A DNA stretch of 64,000 bases from Thermoplasmatota archaeon (GTDB taxonomy: Archaea > Thermoplasmatota > Poseidoniia > Poseidoniales > Thalassarchaeaceae): contig JAURCP010000001.1 of the NCBI GenBank assembly GCA_030828405.1, forward strand, positions 17,241-81,240. Direction: 5' to 3'. The notes under the pieces were generated by a model. It saw only the letters and a list, made by a program, of their open reading frames with translations. It had not been told where the DNA came from and made no database searches. Below are positions 57,986 to 64,000 of the stretch, piece by piece; the first letter of the stretch is position 1, and each line of letters begins with the position of its first letter. Both the position numbers and the translations under genes were made by a program.

Positions 57986-59338
57986 TTGTCTTCCGCTGAT
58001 GATGAAACTAAATCGCCGTCTTCGGCTAGTAAACAATCACCAGCGCCACGCAAAAATAGACGTCGGCGTAAACCTCTCAAAGTAGCAAATCAGTTGTCTT
58101 TGAAGCGCCGTAAAGAGATTGAGAAGGCATTTGAGAAAAAATCTCCGTCTCCAAAGAAGTGGTCTAGAGAAAGTGGCCCCAAAACTCATCTATTTGATCG
58201 TAAAAGAATAAAGCCTGGGAGTATTAGAAAAATTGATTTTAATCTTTTAGATGTTGAGATTGGAGATTCTTGGCCTATTCCAATCACAATTATTCATGGC
58301 TCAAGACCAGGGCCTGTAGTGACAATATTAGGAGCAGTTCACGGGAATGAACTTGTTGGTCCTTTAGCTTTGACATATCTATGCGGTCCTAATTTCATGG
58401 GTCCTGGAGAAGAAATTGACCCTTCAATGTTATCTGGAACAATAAGGATAATTCCAATAATAAATATTCCTGGTTATCGTCGTCAAACTAGAAAATTTCC
58501 TGACGGTAGAGACTTGAATAGAAATTTCCCTGGTAACAGTGAAAGTAATACAACATCTAGGATAGCGAGCCGTATTTGGAAATCTATTATTCAAACTTCT
58601 GATCATATAGTTGATTTGCACACTGCTGCTCCGGGAAGAACTAACATGCCTCAAATTAGAGCCAATCTAGCTCATCCTGAGAGTAACAGAATTGCTAGAT
58701 CTTTTGGTATAGAAACTATTCTAGATAATGAAGGACCTAAAGGCTCTCTTAGAAGGGCTGCAAATAAATCAGGAATTGGTTGCATTACCTACGAAGGGGG
58801 AGGTTCTAATGAGGCAGATCCTGAGTCAGTACAAGTAGCAATATATGGAGTTCTTAATGTTCTAAGAGGTTTAAGAATGATTCCAGGTTATCCGAATAGA
58901 CCACATTTTAGAATTCTAGCATCTGGTTCTGTTTGGATTAGGTCCAATCAAGGAGGTTTATTGGATATATTAGCGCCTGCGGGAAGTTTCGTAGATGAGG
59001 GGGAAGTAGTTGCTACAATCACCGATCCTGAAAGGCCAGGAATTAGTCATGATGTTTATTCTCCAAGTCGTGGTTTATTGATTTGTACCGCAACTCATCC
59101 ATTTGTTACAGCCGGAACCCCGATAGGACATTTGTTACCAATGAAAACTGGGATAAAGACTCTCCAAAAAAGGCTTGACGAAGAAGGTTGTTTGATAATC
59201 AGTGGTTCTGATGGGGAACCCCCATGGAGAGAAGATGATGATGTCGAAGATATTCCAGTTGAGGGAGAATGGTCAGGTGGAAATCCAGACGCTGAATGGG
59301 GACAAAACGAACAGCCATCTCCTGAAGAAGAATCATGA
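57986..59338 (+). CDS. Succinylglutamate desuccinylase/aspartoacylase family zinc carboxypeptidase-like protein
   Basis: GPVVTILGAVHGNELVGPLAL, PDGRDLNRNFPG, DHIVDLHTAAPGRTNMPQIRA; basic N-terminal extension. Confidence 0.88.
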   Translation: MSSADDETKSPSSASKQSPAPRKNRRRRKPLKVANQLSLKRRKEIEKAFEKKSPSPKKWSRESGPKTHLFDRKRIKPGSIRKIDFNLLDVEIGDSWPIPITIIHGSRPGPVVTILGAVHGNELVGPLALTYLCGPNFMGPGEEIDPSMLSGTIRIIPIINIPGYRRQTRKFPDGRDLNRNFPGNSESNTTSRIASRIWKSIIQTSDHIVDLHTAAPGRTNMPQIRANLAHPESNRIARSFGIETILDNEGPKGSLRRAANKSGIGCITYEGGGSNEADPESVQVAIYGVLNVLRGLRMIPGYPNRPHFRILASGSVWIRSNQGGLLDILAPAGSFVDEGEVVATITDPERPGISHDVYSPSRGLLICTATHPFVTAGTPIGHLLPMKTGIKTLQKRLDEEGCLIISGSDGEPPWREDDDVEDIPVEGEWSGGNPDAEWGQNEQPSPEEES

Positions 59339-59341
59339 ATT

Positions 59342-62300
59342 TTATTCTTCGACGACTCTAGCTGGTAGGTCTAATAATTCTACTTCATCCTCAATCTTTT
59401 TACTTGGAATGGTTACTATTGGAATGTTTGCTTTAAAATTTGGTAGTGATTCTTCGTAAGCATTGTTCTGTATTTCTAATAATGATAGATCGGGTGCTGA
59501 AGGCAATTCTGTTTTCGTAAAAGAATAGTCATATTCAATTTTATTTGAAGGTATACTGTATGCTGTGTACGCTTCTTCTAAGCGCTTTTTTTGCGTAATT
59601 CTGTAATTTACAAACACACCTGCTAAGAGAATTGTTATTACCATTCCAGATAAGAATAAGATTCCTAATCCACTGGTGAGGAATGATATCAAATTGTCAA
59701 ATAACGTTGGAGGAGGGTTCCAAACTACCATATCAATTTCCCAAATAAAATTAGTTGAAACTCCTGAGTCAATAATTGTAGCAGTAATTTGTTGCCTACT
59801 TGTCCCATTTGCACATAGCAATAAAGTCAAATTGTCTTTATTTTTACCACATTCTAATTCATTTATGACCAGTCTTGAACCTTGATTTGAGATATTTTCT
59901 GTCAAGTCGTAATCTCCAATATGCCAGATAATTTCAGTATTTATTTGTGAAGGGATATTATTCAGACCAAAAATCAGTGTTTCATTTACAGAATCCCATT
60001 CATGAACAATCTGAGTTCTTGGTACTGTAAGAACTAGATTTTCTCTTCTCAAATTGTCATCGACTAAATCATTACAGTCATCATCTAAACCATTCCAAAC
60101 TTCTATCGAACTGGGGTTAATTTCTGAATTCAGATCATTACAATCTTCAAAATCATAGTAATCATCATTATCATTATCGAAGTTAAATGTCAAAGGATCT
60201 GACATTTTAGTAAGAACTTCTAATCCATCATTAATTCCATCTCCATCTGTGTCTTCATCATTATAATCAGAAGTTATGTTGTGGTACTCCTCAAAATCTG
60301 AAAGACCATCATTATCAGTATCAATTGTATAGAAATCTTCGTCTATATCTCCATCACAATCATTGTCTTTTTTGTCTAGCATTTCAATTAACGAGGGTGA
60401 AATTTCAATGTCATCATCATTACAGTCTTGGAACCAGTACCAACCGTCACCATCACTATCTTCATCGAATACTAGAGGGTTAGCGCCTAATTCAGCATAT
60501 GTGTTTACTTCAATCCCATCTGGTAATCCATCATTATCGGTGTCTCCATCATTGGGATTAGTAGAAATAAAATAATATTCGTCGTAATCTGATAGGCCAT
60601 CTGAATCAGTATCTAAATCAATAAAATCTTCATCAACCTCATCATCACAATCATTATCAATTGAATCCAAAGCTTCAGTCAGGCCGGGTGATCTGAGAAT
60701 ATTATCATCATCACAGTCTTCAAACCAATACCATGTGTCACCATCCATATCTTCATCGAAAATTAATGGATCTGCTCCTAAATCTGAGTATAGATTCACT
60801 TCCGATCCATCATCTAATCCATCATTATCTGTATCTGCATCTCTATAGTCTGTGTTGTGTATATGATATTCTGGCCAGTCTTTTAATCCATCATTATCTC
60901 TATCAGTAAAGTTAAATCCTTCATCAATAAAATCATCACAATTATCGTCAAATCCATTCAGTTTTTCTGGTTTTCCAGGGTTTATTTCTGCGTCCTGGTC
61001 GTTACAATCGTTGAAATGGTAATATAAATCAGAATCTTCATCTGCATCATAAACTAATGGATTACTTTGCCACAGATTAATTTCTGCGCCATCGTTTAAC
61101 CCATCTGAGTCAGTATCCACATTGTTAGGATTTGTTTGATGAACTGAGATTTCAACCGAGTCTGATAACCCATCTAAATCAGAATCAGCCATTGTTGCAT
61201 TTGTAAAATAAACAAATATCTCGTCATAATCATTTATCCCATCAGAGTCAGTATCTGAATTGTAAGGATCGGTTCCCCAGACTAGAGTTTCGTTTTCATT
61301 TGAAATTCCATCATCATCATAGTCTAAATCAATGTTCATACCGTGGATAATCATTTGCCATGAGTTCAATGTCCCTGATGTTCCAGCAGTAGTATCTCTT
61401 ATTTTTAATTTCCAAGTTCCTAAGCTACTTTCATCCCAGTGATGAACTGTATTAAACATCCAGTTAGAATAATCATTACCTCCATCATTATGTTCTTCAG
61501 CCAACCACGACACAGTCCCATTTGGAGATTGCAACACTATATCTAAATCGCCTCTATTCGAATGGTCAATATCAACAACTACATCTATGCTTTCTAAACT
61601 AATATCATCAGTAATTTGAACATCAAATTCACTCCAAGAATTTGTTGATGTCGGAATAGTGAATGACGGCGAGTAAGGTCCAAATGTTAGATTTAATTCT
61701 TCATCTACATTAGTCCAATTCTCAGCTAAGGAGACTGCAGCGCCGGCATCTATTGCTCCAAAACCATACTTATGAGATACATCATGTCCAGCATCATTAA
61801 TCTCCCAACTTGAATCATTTGGGTCATTCATTCTTGCACTATTGACTAATATATGTTGGACATCTCTCCAAGTTAGGTTTTCATTCGCTTCTAATATCAG
61901 TGCTATTACACCCGCAGCCAGCGGAGTAGCACTGGAAGTCCCTCCAAAACTATTTGTCACATTTCCATTATCATAGCCTGCATCATCTGAAGTTATGCTA
62001 GGATCATCGTGAATATCTGTTGTAGTAATACCTTCACCATCGCCATTTGAATGGGCTGCCACTAAGATACTGGCTCCTGGTTCGGAATAATATGATTGTT
62101 CTCCATAATGAGTAATTGCAGATACTGCAATAGTAAATCTACTATTTGCCCATCCATCATAATTGGCATTATCATTGCTTGTAAGACCATTGCCTGCTGC
62201 CCAAGTGATGATATTTCCTAATCCGTTCCTTCCCTCATAAGCATCATTTTCGAATGCTGCTAGCATTAATGGGCCAGGGGCATCTAATGTTTGCCCATTA

Positions 62301-63160
62301 TCACTTGGACCCCAAGAGTTAGTGTAGATATGAGTCTCATTATTCATGAAAGATAATGCATTTGCTTCAGTAGAATCTCCTGCCCAGCATGCGATTAGAG
62401 TTGAACCTGCCAATGTTGCGTCATAAGCTGCACCGGCTACATGGATTGAATTATCTCCAGCAGCAGCAGCTACACCTCCTGCTGCTGTCCCATGTCCATT
62501 ATTACTAGATGGAGTAGGGTCTGCATCATTATTACACCAGTCATAGGAATGACTAGGGGAGTAATTAGGTGAAATATCGGGATGATCTTTGTCTAATCCA
62601 TCATCAACGACACTGATTATGATGCCATTACCTGTGTAAGAGTTCCAAACCGAAGTAACATTTGCATCTTCTCCCGATGTTCCAGATGTTTGTCCAGTAT
62701 TTTGTAAATGCCATTGATCGTTAAAGACCTCGTCATTAGGTATTGAACGTGTTATTTGCTGTTTCTTAATTAGAGGGGAGAAAGACTCAATATGCTCATT
62801 TTCTATTAGTTTTTTGAATTTTTCAATCTTTATTTCTGATGAGTCAAAATTCCATATATATGTTCCTTGTAATTGAGATGTCTCCTGGATAGATGTTACT
62901 TCCGGGATCATTTTCAATTGTTCATCTATATTATTTGTAGAAACTATCAACCATTCTTCAGCATTGTCTAACTCTTCTTTAGAATATTGTTCTAAATCTG
63001 AGACTCTCTCAAATGCTAATTGTACAGCAACTGAATATGTAGGAAGTATCAAGTTTTGCTCCTCTTCTAGAGAATTTTGTTGACTTTCATTTTCAGCAGT
63101 AACTAATCCCGAAATCGGAGCGATAACTAATATAAAAACCGCAAATATCACCGTTCGCAT
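59342..63160 (-). CDS. Secreted subtilisin-like (S8) protease with P-domain, TSP3 and MopE-type metal-binding repeats, C-terminal TM
   Basis: Catalytic ISVVDDGLDKDHPD, NGHGTAAGGVAAA, FGGTSSATPLAAGVIALIL; P-domain LDIVLQSPNGTVSWLA...; four DCxD...DNDCDxxxDE repeats. Confidence 0.93.
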   Translation of the reverse strand: MRTVIFAVFILVIAPISGLVTAENESQQNSLEEEQNLILPTYSVAVQLAFERVSDLEQYSKEELDNAEEWLIVSTNNIDEQLKMIPEVTSIQETSQLQGTYIWNFDSSEIKIEKFKKLIENEHIESFSPLIKKQQITRSIPNDEVFNDQWHLQNTGQTSGTSGEDANVTSVWNSYTGNGIIISVVDDGLDKDHPDISPNYSPSHSYDWCNNDADPTPSSNNGHGTAAGGVAAAAGDNSIHVAGAAYDATLAGSTLIACWAGDSTEANALSFMNNETHIYTNSWGPSDNGQTLDAPGPLMLAAFENDAYEGRNGLGNIITWAAGNGLTSNDNANYDGWANSRFTIAVSAITHYGEQSYYSEPGASILVAAHSNGDGEGITTTDIHDDPSITSDDAGYDNGNVTNSFGGTSSATPLAAGVIALILEANENLTWRDVQHILVNSARMNDPNDSSWEINDAGHDVSHKYGFGAIDAGAAVSLAENWTNVDEELNLTFGPYSPSFTIPTSTNSWSEFDVQITDDISLESIDVVVDIDHSNRGDLDIVLQSPNGTVSWLAEEHNDGGNDYSNWMFNTVHHWDESSLGTWKLKIRDTTAGTSGTLNSWQMIIHGMNIDLDYDDDGISNENETLVWGTDPYNSDTDSDGINDYDEIFVYFTNATMADSDLDGLSDSVEISVHQTNPNNVDTDSDGLNDGAEINLWQSNPLVYDADEDSDLYYHFNDCNDQDAEINPGKPEKLNGFDDNCDDFIDEGFNFTDRDNDGLKDWPEYHIHNTDYRDADTDNDGLDDGSEVNLYSDLGADPLIFDEDMDGDTWYWFEDCDDDNILRSPGLTEALDSIDNDCDDEVDEDFIDLDTDSDGLSDYDEYYFISTNPNDGDTDNDGLPDGIEVNTYAELGANPLVFDEDSDGDGWYWFQDCNDDDIEISPSLIEMLDKKDNDCDGDIDEDFYTIDTDNDGLSDFEEYHNITSDYNDEDTDGDGINDGLEVLTKMSDPLTFNFDNDNDDYYDFEDCNDLNSEINPSSIEVWNGLDDDCNDLVDDNLRRENLVLTVPRTQIVHEWDSVNETLIFGLNNIPSQINTEIIWHIGDYDLTENISNQGSRLVINELECGKNKDNLTLLLCANGTSRQQITATIIDSGVSTNFIWEIDMVVWNPPPTLFDNLISFLTSGLGILFLSGMVITILLAGVFVNYRITQKKRLEEAYTAYSIPSNKIEYDYSFTKTELPSAPDLSLLEIQNNAYEESLPNFKANIPIVTIPSKKIEDEVELLDLPARVVEE
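60060..61330 (-). repeat. Intragenic tandem repeats encoding alternating TSP3-like and MopE-like calcium/metal-binding units
   Basis: Repeated protein units such as DTDSDGLSDYDEYYFISTNPNDGDTDNDGLPDGIEVN and DCNDDDIEISPSLIEMLDKKDNDCDGDIDEDF; approximate boundaries. Confidence 0.85.
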
Positions 63161-63220
63161 ACACTTGTCATGTCAGTAGGGGTTTTAGGTATTCGTTAAT
63201 CATGCATTAACAATAAGTCG

Positions 63221-64000
63221 TTATTTTTGCCAATTTTTAATTGCTAAATGAACTTCTTCATCGTCCATTAATTTCCTTTGCTGTTTGGCTATATCGAAAA
63301 GATAAGCAACTAATTCATCTGTAATTTGATAATTATTTTTGCTCAGCCACCATGTAATATTTGAACGCCCACTCATGTGCCCAATTCGAATCACCTGTTC
63401 TAATCCATAATCTTGAGCAGGGACTCCTGAATAGATTCTATCTGCAAGCCAATGTTCTCCTTTTTTCATGGCTTTCACAACAGCACTTGCATGTACTCCT
63501 GTTCCAGTTTCAAATGCATCCTTCCCAAATACGGGATAGTTTCTTGGCAAAGCGACCTCAATATATTCATGCGCTTTACGCATATAATCATTCAATGAGG
63601 TTAAATCATTATTGATAACTCCCATTAAACTCAGATTCACTAAAGTTTGATCCAAAGGTGCATTACCTGCTCTCTCACCAACTCCAAGAGCAGTTCCGTG
63701 TATTACGTCTGCACCTGCTTCAACCGCTGCTAAGTTGTTTGCAACCCCTAGCCCTCTATCTTGGTGTCCATGCCAGTTTACTTCGATATCTCTTCTTTTA
63801 ACTCCTGAGTCTGGAATCACCTCTTTTTGAATAAAATCAAGTAATTTTCTAACCCCATTAGGGGTGACATGTCCGCATGTATCGCAGACACATATTCTGT
63901 CAGCACCTAATTCAATTGCTCTGGTGTAAACTTGTTTTATTTCTTCAGGTTTACTCCTAGTAGTATCTTCAGTGACAAACATTACTGGTATGTCATTATC
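63221..64000 (-). CDS. 2-isopropylmalate/homocitrate/citramalate synthase family protein (N-terminus beyond the window)
   Basis: IPVMFVTEDTTRSKPEEIKQVYTRAIELGADRICVCDTCGHVTPNG; VNWHGHQDRGLGVANNLAAVEAGADVIHGTALGVGERAGNAPLD. Confidence 0.9.
   Translation of the reverse strand, partial: DNDIPVMFVTEDTTRSKPEEIKQVYTRAIELGADRICVCDTCGHVTPNGVRKLLDFIQKEVIPDSGVKRRDIEVNWHGHQDRGLGVANNLAAVEAGADVIHGTALGVGERAGNAPLDQTLVNLSLMGVINNDLTSLNDYMRKAHEYIEVALPRNYPVFGKDAFETGTGVHASAVVKAMKKGEHWLADRIYSGVPAQDYGLEQVIRIGHMSGRSNITWWLSKNNYQITDELVAYLFDIAKQQRKLMDDEEVHLAIKNWQK

Noticed and set aside
60060-61330. Regularly spaced 'catcattatc' DNA repeats resembling a CRISPR-like array
   Set aside because: They are degenerate codon repeats encoding DNDG/DSDG units in the S8 protease, not identical direct repeats with unique spacers.

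Overview
The window looks like one contiguous, gene-dense, AT-rich archaeal chromosome segment. RadA, Hel308, a Cgi121-like KEOPS subunit, TYW1- and TYW2-like wybutosine enzymes and an initiator tRNA with an A1-U72 pair are all archaeal. Bacterial-type UvrC, MsrA, guaB, many giant PKD/beta-helix surface proteins and OYE/GST genes suggest a marine Thermoplasmatota lineage (Poseidoniales/MGII-like). That taxonomic call is inference, not a search result. Most of the window is ordinary housekeeping: fatty-acid oxidation, an FtsX/MacB-type ABC system, glycosyltransferases, nucleotide and cofactor genes, DNA repair, peptidases. I saw no CRISPR array, rRNA, transposase or integrase. The best candidates for something undescribed are: (1) an HxlR-type regulator divergent from a two-microORF operon missed by the ORF track, with matching GTGT-N7-ACAC operator-like palindromes; (2) a translationally coupled three-gene operon whose two secreted proteins carry non-canonical CX1CH and CX3CH heme-like motifs at the same residue position, followed by a small membrane protein; (3) membrane-tethered tandem winged-helix regulators, one followed by an unannotated small ORF with a 16-bp palindrome in its leader; (4) a wHTH-STAND ATPase divergent from uvrC; (5) convergent genes whose stop codons abut or share bases.
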